Of a stretch of DNA of 12,058 nucleotides, positions 1-6,283 are shown piece by piece; positions within the stretch are counted from its first letter, which is position 1; each line of letters opens with the position of its first letter. The notes under the pieces were generated by a model. The model had not been told where the DNA came from, searched no databases, and saw only the letters and a program-made list of their open reading frames with translations. The stretch spans positions 1-12,058 of the forward strand of contig JAUQYT010000301.1 in assembly GCA_030587605.1 (NCBI GenBank). Reading direction: 5' to 3'. The position numbers and the translations under genes are program-made. Source of the stretch: Candidatus Njordarchaeum guaymasense. Its GTDB lineage: Archaea > Asgardarchaeota > Njordarchaeia > Njordarchaeales > Njordarchaeaceae.

Positions 1-106
1 TGCTCTTCCGCTTCAGCCTTGAAATCATTCGGATCAGCTTTGATCTCGTCTAGCTTATTGTAGTGCATTGGCATTGCCAGCTTCGGTAAGATTACGGGCA
101 ATCCTC
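1..106 (-). pseudogene. C-terminal fragment of an MBL-fold metal-dependent hydrolase (remnant or window-edge partial)
   Basis: Read on the minus strand, this frame gives ILPKLAMPMHYNKLDEI followed by KADPNDFKAEAEE. A PMHY motif followed by an acidic DPxxF segment is what I know from the C-terminal end of metallo-beta-lactamase-fold hydrolases of the UPF0173 type, where the His belongs to the metal site. In such a gene the whole N-terminal metallohydrolase domain should lie at higher coordinates. Instead the frame runs only to a possible ATG at 165-167, through residues unlike the family (Lys/Arg-rich), and the plus-strand gene at 182-754 occupies the space. I infer a 5'-truncated remnant. The match is short and the gene runs off the window, so a small unrelated protein is possible. 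Confidence 0.4.
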
Positions 107-130
107 TCCTCTTCTTTAATACTGAATTGC

Positions 131-142
131 TTTTACTATATA
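131..142 (+). promoter_or_regulatory. TATA-like box upstream of the 182-754 gene
   Basis: An AT-rich TTTTACTATATA run lies about 40-50 bases before the ATG at 182. That fits an archaeal TATA box with a transcript starting near 165 and a very short leader. Judged by eye from spacing and composition only. Confidence 0.35.
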
Positions 143-181
143 GGTGAAGGTTTCTAGAACTCAACATGTGGGTTGATAATC

Positions 182-754
182 ATGTATTCAAGATACATTC
201 TGGAGGATGGCCGTGAGATCGAAACACCTTGGCTCGATGGTGTTCTAGAACGAGCATTTAAATTGGTCGATGAATGGGTCTACAAGAAGCCGTCACTTGA
301 AACCGTTCCGTATCATCTCTTGCTCTCGGAAGCAATAGGATGCGCCGATACTGAGCGTGTGCGCGAGGCACTTGAGAAGAGAGGCGTTCCGCGAGAGGAA
401 GCCTTGCACAAGGCGCATTCCCACCTTCCTGAAATGCTTATGCTCGCAGGCTTAGTAAGTTTTCTAAGCGGTAACACTTGGTGCCTATTGTCGTCTTCCA
501 AGGATCCAATTGCGCCACCCACAAGCTGCGATTTCAAAAAGGACCTGTCAGAGGATACAGCGGAACCTCTTCGAAGACGATTAACCGAACGGGAGTTGCG
601 AGACATCAAAGAGTTTAAGGTTGATCTGCCGGAATTATTTGGGAAAGAAGCCACTGAACACCTCCTCCAAGCGATCTTTGCCTATGACATGTGGGCTCGA
701 AAATCTTATGCGACTAAACGTTATACTCAAGACCGTAAACCCAGGAAAAAATAA
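182..754 (+). CDS. hypothetical protein, 190 residues, not recognised
   Basis: I do not recognise this protein. The frame can open with TTG at 173, but the ATG at 182 is preceded by GGGTTGAT, close to the archaeal Shine-Dalgarno GGTGAT, so I prefer 182. The product looks soluble, charged and mostly helical, with no signal peptide or membrane segment. An N-terminal half rich in Trp, Leu and Glu is followed by a Ser/Pro/Cys-containing loop around residues 100-120, then a charged helical stretch (LRRRLTERELRDIKEF). The end is very basic (RKPRKK), compatible with nucleic-acid contact but not evidence for it. It stands alone: the flanking gaps carry their own promoter-like and terminator-like sequences. 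Its upstream edge abuts the apparent hydrolase remnant, so it may have arrived with a rearrangement. Confidence 0.6.
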   Translation: MYSRYILEDGREIETPWLDGVLERAFKLVDEWVYKKPSLETVPYHLLLSEAIGCADTERVREALEKRGVPREEALHKAHSHLPEMLMLAGLVSFLSGNTWCLLSSSKDPIAPPTSCDFKKDLSEDTAEPLRRRLTERELRDIKEFKVDLPELFGKEATEHLLQAIFAYDMWARKSYATKRYTQDRKPRKK

Positions 755-848
755 AGAGCCATCGACTTAGGACTCGCATTGTGTAGAAGCCAGTGCGCAG
801 TGATGGAGAATAAGGAGCCTTCCTGCAAGGAGCCAATAGAATGGAAGC

Positions 849-859
849 ACTTTTTTACT
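849..859 (+). terminator. poly-T tract in the 755-958 gap
   Basis: Six consecutive T (851-856) followed by ACTTTATTA fit an archaeal oligo-T termination signal for the upstream gene, about 100 bases after its stop. The rest of the 755-958 gap holds a short direct repeat, AAGGAGCC at 812-819 and 827-834, and no gene I can support. Confidence 0.3.
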
Positions 860-901
860 TTATTATGGGATAATTCTCAACGCTAGTATAGAGCAACCAA
901 T

Positions 902-910
902 GTTTAATAT
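902..910 (+). promoter_or_regulatory. TATA-like box of the ribonucleotide reductase gene
   Basis: GTTTAATAT lies about 50 bases before the ATG at 959, so transcription would start near 932 and leave a leader of roughly 27 bases. That leader contains a GAGGGG Shine-Dalgarno at 942-947. Assigned by spacing and composition only. Confidence 0.35.
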
Positions 911-958
911 GTTCTTTTCACTCATGAAATTCCGCATCCAAGAGGGGATGGAATCTCA

Positions 959-3900
959 ATGAGCGACATAAAACCAGGTGACACAAGCGGCGAACTGGAA
1001 CTTACCGAGAACGCCACCAGGGTACTCGAGAAAAGGTATCTAACCAAGGATGAGAATGGTAGACTAGTAGAGACAGCTGAGGGCATGTTTAGAAGGGTTG
1101 CCCATAACATCGCCCAAGCTGAGCTGAAGTATAACCCTAAAGCCAATGTCAAGAAAGTCGAAGATGAATTCTACGAAGTAATGAGCAAGCTAGAGTGGCT
1201 CCCAAATTCCCCTACACTCATGAACGCCGGCAAGGAGCTGCAGCAGCTCTCGGCGTGTTTCGTTTTGCCCGTTGAGGATTCACTTGAGGGAATATTCGAG
1301 GCACTGAAACAGACAGCACTAATTCAAAAAAGTGGCGGAGGCACTGGCTTCTCATTCTCAAGATTGAGACCGAAGAATGACCTTGTTAAATCAACTATGG
1401 GAGTATCAAGTGGTCCCGTATCATTCATGAAGGTATTCAACTCTGCAACCGACGCGATCAAGCAGGGCGGCACACGTCGCGGAGCCAGCATGGCAATCCT
1501 CAGAGTAGATCACCCAGACATCCTAGAGTTCATTACCGCTAAGTCGGATGAAAAGGAACTGACAAACTTCAATATATCAGTTGCAGCAACAGACAAATTC
1601 ATGGAAGCCATGGAGAAAGATGAGGAGTACGAACTAGTCAACCCAAGAAACGGCAAACCATTCAAGAAACTGCGAGCAAAGACCGTGTTCGACCTCATAG
1701 TCCAAATGGCTTGGAGAAGCGGTGAACCAGGACTCATATTCCTAGACAGAATGAACCAAGCGAACCCCACACCAAGTATAGGAGCAATCGAAAGCACAAA
1801 CCCTTGCGGTGAGCAGCCACTTTTGCCGTACGAATCATGCAATCTTGGATCTATTAACCTCTCTAAGATGGTGGGAATGGATGGCAAGAAAGGTGAACTT
1901 GTTATTGATTTTGAGAAGCTTGGTAAGATCGTTAGGATAGCTACTCGGTTCCTTGATAATGTGATAGATATGAACAGGTACCCTGTGAAGAAGATTGAGG
2001 AAAATACTTTGGCAAACAGGAAGGTTGGCTTGGGTGTTATGGGTTTTGCTGATTTGTTGATCAAGCTTGGAATTCCGTATAACTCAGATGAGTCTGTCAG
2101 GACTGCCGAGAAGATCATGAAGTTTATCCATGAGAGGGCGGTTGAAGCTTCTGTGGGTCTTGCCAAGGAGCGTGGTGTGTTCCCAAACTTTGAGAAGAGC
2201 ATCTATTACCCGAACGGTCTCAGGTTGAGGAATGCGACTCTGACGACGATTGCTCCGACTGGAACCATTTCGATTATCGCTGGCTGTGTTGTTGGTGACA
2301 CACTGGTACACACTACTGAAGGCAAGATTAGGATACGGGATCTAGTTGGCAGGGAGCCTCTAGTTTATTGTTCGGGCAATGACGGAATTGAGATCAGGAA
2401 GGCGCATGGTATTAGGAAAACGAGAGAGCAAGCAGAGGTTTGGAAAGTCAGGTTTGACAACGACGATGTTTTGATAGCTACACCAGATCACCCCATAATG
2501 TTGAGTACTGGGGCATTCAGAGAACTTGGCAAACTAGAAGTTGGCGATTCTGTAAGATGTTTCGAGAAGCATGTTTGGATAAGCAAGGAATTGGGACAGA
2601 AATCCGGTTTGTTTGTCCTATACATGACAAATCAGCCGCGCAAATATGAGCATATTGCAGCGGGAGAATACAAGATAGGGAGAAGGTTAAACAAAGATGA
2701 GGTTGTACATCATCTTAATGGGAACAGGCTTGACAATTCTGTCAGCAATTTGGCTGTAATGCCAAAAGATCAACATGCGATACTACATTCTAACAATACT
2801 ATAGTCGGGTGGAGTCGCAGAAACGCCGGCAAAACGTATGAGGAGATCTTTGGTCTTGATAGGGCCACATCAAGAAAGTATTTACAATCACTGCAGAGAT
2901 CTGGCGAGAGGAATCCAATGCATGGTCGCAAGCTTTCAGAAGAAGAGCGGAAGCTGATTTCAGTCAAGACTAAGGAGGCAATGCAGAAACCCGAGATAAG
3001 GCAGAAATTCATGAAAGCGATGAAAGAAAGAAGCAAGTCACCTTGGCTGGAGAAGATTAGGAAGAGAAACAAGAAAGACTTCACTGGAAAACCGCCTTGG
3101 AATAAAGGTCTCACGAAAGAAGATCCCCGCATCTTAGGCTATTCAACAAGATCTAAGATGACTAAGAATAAACGGTCTGTTGGAAATCACAAGGTAGTCA
3201 GCGTAGATTTCTATGGTTACGAAGATGTTTACAACATGGAAGTGGAAGTAGCGCACAACTATGTTGCCAACGGGGTTGTTGTCCACAACTGTAGTTCTGG
3301 TATTGAGCCGCTTTTTGCCCTCGCATATGTGCGGCACGTGCTTGACAGAGCTGAGTTAGCTGAGGTTAACCCACTGTTTGAGCAAGTTGCAAGGCAGGAG
3401 GGCTTCTACAGCGAGCAATTGATGAAGACTATTGCTGAAGAAGGTTCGATTCAAAATGTTCCTGATATTCCTGAACTCGTGAAGAGGATCTTCGTTACAG
3501 CGCATGATATTGATCCTGACTGGCACGTTAGGATCCAAGCAGCGTTCCAGAAGCACACTAATAATGCAGTTAGTAAGACGATCAATTTTAAGAGCACGGC
3601 GACGATTGATGATGTCCGTGAAGCTTTTCTCTTAGCTTACAAACTCGGATGTAAGGGTATCACTGTTTATAGAGACAAGAGTAGGGAGGAGCAAGTGTTG
3701 ACCGTAGGAGTTCGAAAGGACACGAAGGTGGAAGAGAAGAAGGAAGAAGAAGGAGAAAAGAGAAAAGAAGGGGAAGGCGAGGAGACAAGAGAAAGAATTG
3801 TTCCGAGAACTAGACCTCAAGTGACCACCGGTCGAACATACAAGATGATGACAGGCTGCGGAAACCTCTATGTTACAATAAACGAAGACGAGAAAGGACT

Positions 3901-4288
3901 TTGCGAAGTCTTCACGCACATAGGCAAAACCGGCGGATGTGCCGCAGCCCAGTCAGAGGCTGTGAGCAGGATGATCTCTCTAGCCCTGCGCTCCGGTGTG
4001 GACGTGGATTCTGTTATCAAGCAACTTGGTGGCATCAGGTGCGCTTCACCAAGAATAACCCCCGACGGAACAATACTCTCATGTCCAGACGCTATTGGCA
4101 AAGCCATTGCAAAACACATTGGGAAAGAACCTCCTAACAGCACTGGCTCACTTAGCATGACTGAACCCTTCGCCAAAGTTGGCGGAGTCAAGGGATATGC
4201 CGGCGTCTGCCCCGATTGCGGCGAAGTCCTCGAATACATCGAAGGTTGCGTTCTGTGTCGATCATGCGGATACTCAAAGTGTCTCTAA
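959..4288 (+). CDS. nrdJ: adenosylcobalamin-dependent (class II) ribonucleoside-diphosphate reductase, intein-containing precursor
   Basis: This B12-dependent enzyme reduces ribonucleotides to deoxyribonucleotides in the cytoplasm. The precursor has 1109 residues; removing the intein (residues 443-777) leaves a 774-residue enzyme. Class II signatures are visible. Cys100 (LSACFVLP) and Cys294 (ESCNLGSINL) fit the redox pair, and Cys283 in NPCGEQPL with Glu285 fits the thiyl-radical site; the 11-residue Cys283-Cys294 spacing is what I recall for Thermotoga NrdJ. The APTGTIS loop comes just before the intein. After a charged Glu/Lys linker (about 925-955) comes a TSCPD-type domain (TGCGNLYVTINEDEKG to GGIRCASP). 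The C terminus is a Cys-rich tail (CPDC, CVLC, SCGYSKC) that likely carries the redox or zinc-ribbon cysteines. GAGGGG at 942-947 supports the 959 start. No NrdB or NrdD partner is adjacent, as expected for class II. Third-position codon use shifts sharply inside the gene. Confidence 0.93.
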   Translation: MSDIKPGDTSGELELTENATRVLEKRYLTKDENGRLVETAEGMFRRVAHNIAQAELKYNPKANVKKVEDEFYEVMSKLEWLPNSPTLMNAGKELQQLSACFVLPVEDSLEGIFEALKQTALIQKSGGGTGFSFSRLRPKNDLVKSTMGVSSGPVSFMKVFNSATDAIKQGGTRRGASMAILRVDHPDILEFITAKSDEKELTNFNISVAATDKFMEAMEKDEEYELVNPRNGKPFKKLRAKTVFDLIVQMAWRSGEPGLIFLDRMNQANPTPSIGAIESTNPCGEQPLLPYESCNLGSINLSKMVGMDGKKGELVIDFEKLGKIVRIATRFLDNVIDMNRYPVKKIEENTLANRKVGLGVMGFADLLIKLGIPYNSDESVRTAEKIMKFIHERAVEASVGLAKERGVFPNFEKSIYYPNGLRLRNATLTTIAPTGTISIIAGCVVGDTLVHTTEGKIRIRDLVGREPLVYCSGNDGIEIRKAHGIRKTREQAEVWKVRFDNDDVLIATPDHPIMLSTGAFRELGKLEVGDSVRCFEKHVWISKELGQKSGLFVLYMTNQPRKYEHIAAGEYKIGRRLNKDEVVHHLNGNRLDNSVSNLAVMPKDQHAILHSNNTIVGWSRRNAGKTYEEIFGLDRATSRKYLQSLQRSGERNPMHGRKLSEEERKLISVKTKEAMQKPEIRQKFMKAMKERSKSPWLEKIRKRNKKDFTGKPPWNKGLTKEDPRILGYSTRSKMTKNKRSVGNHKVVSVDFYGYEDVYNMEVEVAHNYVANGVVVHNCSSGIEPLFALAYVRHVLDRAELAEVNPLFEQVARQEGFYSEQLMKTIAEEGSIQNVPDIPELVKRIFVTAHDIDPDWHVRIQAAFQKHTNNAVSKTINFKSTATIDDVREAFLLAYKLGCKGITVYRDKSREEQVLTVGVRKDTKVEEKKEEEGEKRKEGEGEETRERIVPRTRPQVTTGRTYKMMTGCGNLYVTINEDEKGLCEVFTHIGKTGGCAAAQSEAVSRMISLALRSGVDVDSVIKQLGGIRCASPRITPDGTILSCPDAIGKAIAKHIGKEPPNSTGSLSMTEPFAKVGGVKGYAGVCPDCGEVLEYIEGCVLCRSCGYSKCL
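2285..3289 (+). mobile_element. intein with HNH/NUMOD3-type homing endonuclease, inserted in the class II reductase
   Basis: The extein sequence reads GTISIIAG, then the insert, then CSSGIEPLFALAY, which rejoin into the conserved reductase loop. The intein is 335 residues. Splicing blocks are visible: N-terminal Cys443 with VVGDTLV (block A), IATPDHPI with the block B Thr and His, a block F-like VVSVDFYGYEDVYNMEV, and the end NGVVVHN with penultimate His776 and terminal Asn777, followed by Cys778 as the +1 nucleophile. All the key splicing residues are intact, so splicing should work. The central part is not LAGLIDADG. It has an HNH-like core (VVHHLNGNRLDN, with later His at 606 and 610), an EEIFG-type segment, a NUMOD3-like block (GERNPMHGRKLSEEERK from residue 649) and a second block (KPPWNKGL from 711). 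NUMOD3 blocks are known mainly from intron-borne HNH or GIY-YIG endonucleases, where they bind DNA. Whether cleavage activity remains cannot be read from the sequence. Confidence 0.92.
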
Positions 4289-4289
4289 C

Positions 4290-4373
4290 AAGAATAGGCT
4301 AGTTCAGAAGGAGACCGATCTAGAAGTTGGTCTTCAAACCTTGACTTGGTTCTTACCTTGATTGGTTTCTTTT
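4290..4373 (+). terminator. convergent intergenic terminator region between reductase and TauE genes
   Basis: The gap between the two convergent genes contains an imperfect hairpin (AGACC arm near 4312-4316 and GGTCT arm near 4329-4333) followed by a T-rich TTTCTTTT run at 4366-4373. That can end the reductase transcript just at the stop of the opposing gene. Assigned by eye. Confidence 0.35.
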
Positions 4374-5259
4374 AAGGTGCCAGCGCTTCTGTCACTATTA
4401 AGTAGATAGAGATTAGCAGCATAGTAACGCCGAAAACTCTCTCAAGCGCCGAGCTTTTCAACCTCTTAGCTACGCGTGCCCCTCCTTGTGCTCCAACAAT
4501 TATCCCGAGTACTAGAAAGACCGCGTAATCGAACATTACGTTTCCCAGCAGTACATGGGTTAGTCCACTTGATGTGGATGTGAATATCATCGTGAACATG
4601 CTTGTGGCAACAGCTAAATGTAGAGGTAGCCCAGCGATTATTTGCAGAGTAGGAACTATGACGATTCCTCCTCCAATCCCAAAGAGACCTGAGAAGAAAC
4701 CTGCCAAGAAGAAGAATGGTAGCGATGGAAGGACATTCGACTTGTAGGCAAATCTATGGCCAGCTGCGTCGACGACTTCAGTTTTCCACCTGAGAAAGGA
4801 TTTGTCTCTTGGTGAACTCTTTTTCTTTCTTGCATGACTGTTTGGAAGAGCTCCTTTTTCGTCTATTGGTTCTACACCTTTGACTCTCTCTCTTGGAAAG
4901 AAAACCATCTTTATTCCTACAATAACGAGCGCAAAGGCGAATAGGAGGGCAAGTGCTGAAGATGGAATGAAACTTGTTGTGTAACCTCCAATGAGCGCTC
5001 CTGGGATTGAGAAGCAGGCTGCTGTGATTCCAACCTTGTAGTCGATCCTCTTTTGTCTAAAATAAGCTACTGAGGCCGATAGAGCCGAGAAGACTATCAC
5101 GAAAGCACTTGTTCCGACCGCGGTCTGGGTTTTCAGACCCATGTATCCGATCATGAATGATACCATAATGAATCCACCACCAACGCCGACCGTAGCCGAG
5201 AGGATCCCGGTCCCGACAGCAACAATGAGAATTAGGAGCGCCAAGAAGATGTCAATCAT
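4372..5259 (-). CDS. TauE/SafE family (DUF81) membrane transporter
   Basis: An integral membrane protein of the TauE/SafE family, known members of which export sulfite, sulfoacetate or related small organic anions; the substrate here is unknown. The fold is a tandem duplication and both glycine-rich signatures are visible: ATVGVGGGFIMV near residues 22-34 and LFGIGGGIVIVP near 192-203. Each is followed by a T-A-V/A-V-G/A-T-S type helix (TQTAVGTSAF; LHLAVATSMF). I count about eight hydrophobic segments. A basic, hydrophilic loop of about 50 residues (about 123-173) joins the two halves and probably faces the cytoplasm. An in-frame start exists at 5355, but I prefer the ATG at 5257-5259 (295 residues). 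It is preceded by GGTGGT, opens directly with a membrane helix as the family does, and the 32 extra residues are hydrophilic and overlap a repeat unit and promoter-like sequence. It diverges from the glycyl-radical operon. Confidence 0.88.
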   Translation of the reverse strand: MIDIFLALLILIVAVGTGILSATVGVGGGFIMVSFMIGYMGLKTQTAVGTSAFVIVFSALSASVAYFRQKRIDYKVGITAACFSIPGALIGGYTTSFIPSSALALLFAFALVIVGIKMVFFPRERVKGVEPIDEKGALPNSHARKKKSSPRDKSFLRWKTEVVDAAGHRFAYKSNVLPSLPFFFLAGFFSGLFGIGGGIVIVPTLQIIAGLPLHLAVATSMFTMIFTSTSSGLTHVLLGNVMFDYAVFLVLGIIVGAQGGARVAKRLKSSALERVFGVTMLLISIYLIVTEALAP

Positions 5260-5302
5260 GGTACCACCAGCTCTACCCGAAATTCGTCTACCGCAGATAC
5301 AT

Positions 5303-5368
5303 ATATGTGAATGCGTCTCCTCGCTTATGAGATAACTAAGAGAGTTATATTTCACATACCATTATAAA
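5303..5368 (+). repeat. direct repeat copy A, upstream of the glycyl-radical operon
   Basis: This segment aligns without gaps to 8752-8817, with 48 of 66 positions identical by hand count. It includes the runs ATATGTGA and TCCTCGCTT. Translated in the frame of the downstream copy it reads ICECVSSL, then a TAA, then LRELYF, against ICECVSSL and LKELYY in copy B. The three differences within ICECVSSL codons are all silent (gaa/gag, tgc/tgt, gtc/gtg). It looks like a decayed coding relic. It also overlaps AT-rich sequence that may serve both the divergent transporter gene (CATATATG near 5300-5307) and the operon (TTATAAAA at its right edge). Confidence 0.65.
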
Positions 5369-5370
5369 AA
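5362..5370 (+). promoter_or_regulatory. TATA box of the glycyl-radical operon
   Basis: TTATAAAAA is the best archaeal TATA-like sequence in the window. A start about 25 bases downstream would give a leader of roughly 80 bases before the activase ATG at 5477, long enough to hold the small hairpin at 5443-5458. Confidence 0.45.
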
Positions 5371-5442
5371 AGAGAGTCCTTCGCCATATGCTTGGAGAAC
5401 CCTCAATTCCGCCGCCAAGAAATGGTGTGCGCTTCCATGAAA

Positions 5443-5458
5443 CGGTTTGATGAAACCG
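5443..5458 (+). promoter_or_regulatory. short perfect hairpin or operator in the leader of the activase gene
   Basis: CGGTTT and AAACCG form a perfect 6-base-pair stem around a GATG loop, ending 18 bases before the activase start. The same stretch can be read as two near-direct repeats (ATGAAACGGT and ATGAAACCGGT). It could be a repressor site or an RNA hairpin near the ribosome site. No T run follows, so a terminator is unlikely. Confidence 0.3.
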
Positions 5459-5476
5459 GTAGAAAGATGAATTGAG

Positions 5477-6280
5477 ATGAAGAATAGGGGTTTAATATTC
5501 GATATCAAGAAATACTCCCTTCACGATGGTCCAGGGATCCGTACAACGGTCTTTCTGTGTGGTTGCCCGTTGACATGTTGGTGGTGTCAGAATCCCGAAG
5601 GCCAGAAACTGAATCTAGAGGAGGCTCTGCAGATGCGGCGTAAGAGCAAATCCTCACTAACGACCACTAAGGAGCTAATTGGTCGAGAGGCGAATGTCGA
5701 AGAAATTGTGGCCGAGATCGAAAGAGATCGAGTTTTCTATGAGGAATCAGGCGGAGGGGTGACCTTTTCTGGAGGAGAACCATTATTGCAACACGTTTTC
5801 CTGAATGGCCTTCTAGACGCTTGTCTGAAGCTTAAGATTTCGACAGCGCTAGAAACATGCGGGTATGCCCCTTGGGAGGTGGTGAGGAAGGTCAAAAACA
5901 AGATTGACCTCTTTCTATATGATCTCAAGCTCATGGACGACAAAGAACATCAAAAGTATACTGGGGCTTCTAATGTGCAGATATTGTCCAATTTAACCCG
6001 ATTGGACAGTGAAGGGAAGAATATTGTCATCCGCTTTCCAGTTATTCCCGAAATCACCGACACAGAGGGAAACATTCGCCAAATAGCCGAATATATTAGC
6101 AGCCTCAAAACTGTTCGAGAGATCGACCTTCTTCCCTACAATAAACTCGGCAAAGGTAAGTATGAAAAATTGAATCGGCTGAACCTGTTGACGGATCTTG
6201 AGCCGCCATCACCTGAGAGGCTGAACCAGTTGTCGGAAAGATTTAAGGTTCTAGGACTCAAGGTTAAGATCGGAGGATAA
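5477..6280 (+). CDS. radical SAM glycyl-radical-enzyme activase, predicted partner of the hydroxyproline dehydratase
   Basis: This iron-sulfur enzyme is predicted to cleave S-adenosylmethionine and abstract the glycine hydrogen of its partner, creating the stable glycyl radical. The CxxxCxxC cluster motif is Cys30, Cys34 and Cys37 (CPLTCWWCQNPEG), preceded by SLHDGPGIRTTVF typical of activases. GGEP at 99-102 (VTFSGGEPLLQ) is the SAM-binding motif. At 267 residues it is short: between residues 38 and 90, where many non-PFL activases carry a ferredoxin insert with two CxxCxxCxxxC motifs, there is no cysteine at all. It therefore appears to carry only the catalytic 4Fe-4S cluster, like PflA. 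The gene ends 3 bases before the glycyl radical enzyme, whose GGAGG ribosome site lies inside this gene's end, so the two should be translationally coupled. The reaction type is secure; the exact partner rests on the neighbour. Confidence 0.93.
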   Translation: MKNRGLIFDIKKYSLHDGPGIRTTVFLCGCPLTCWWCQNPEGQKLNLEEALQMRRKSKSSLTTTKELIGREANVEEIVAEIERDRVFYEESGGGVTFSGGEPLLQHVFLNGLLDACLKLKISTALETCGYAPWEVVRKVKNKIDLFLYDLKLMDDKEHQKYTGASNVQILSNLTRLDSEGKNIVIRFPVIPEITDTEGNIRQIAEYISSLKTVREIDLLPYNKLGKGKYEKLNRLNLLTDLEPPSPERLNQLSERFKVLGLKVKIGG

Positions 6281-6283
6281 CCG

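Noticed and set aside
812..834. Direct repeat AAGGAGCC in the 755-958 gap
   Set aside because: Only 8 bases, two copies 15 bases apart, with no structure around it; likely chance.
1510..2202. Long minus-strand open frame opposite the reductase gene
   Set aside because: It is antisense to strongly conserved reductase sequence and its translation shows no family resemblance; a shadow frame.
5260..5355. 32-residue N-terminal extension of the TauE protein
   Set aside because: Hydrophilic, lacks family resemblance, overlaps repeat copy A and promoter-like sequence, and a better ribosome site lies just before the ATG at 5259.
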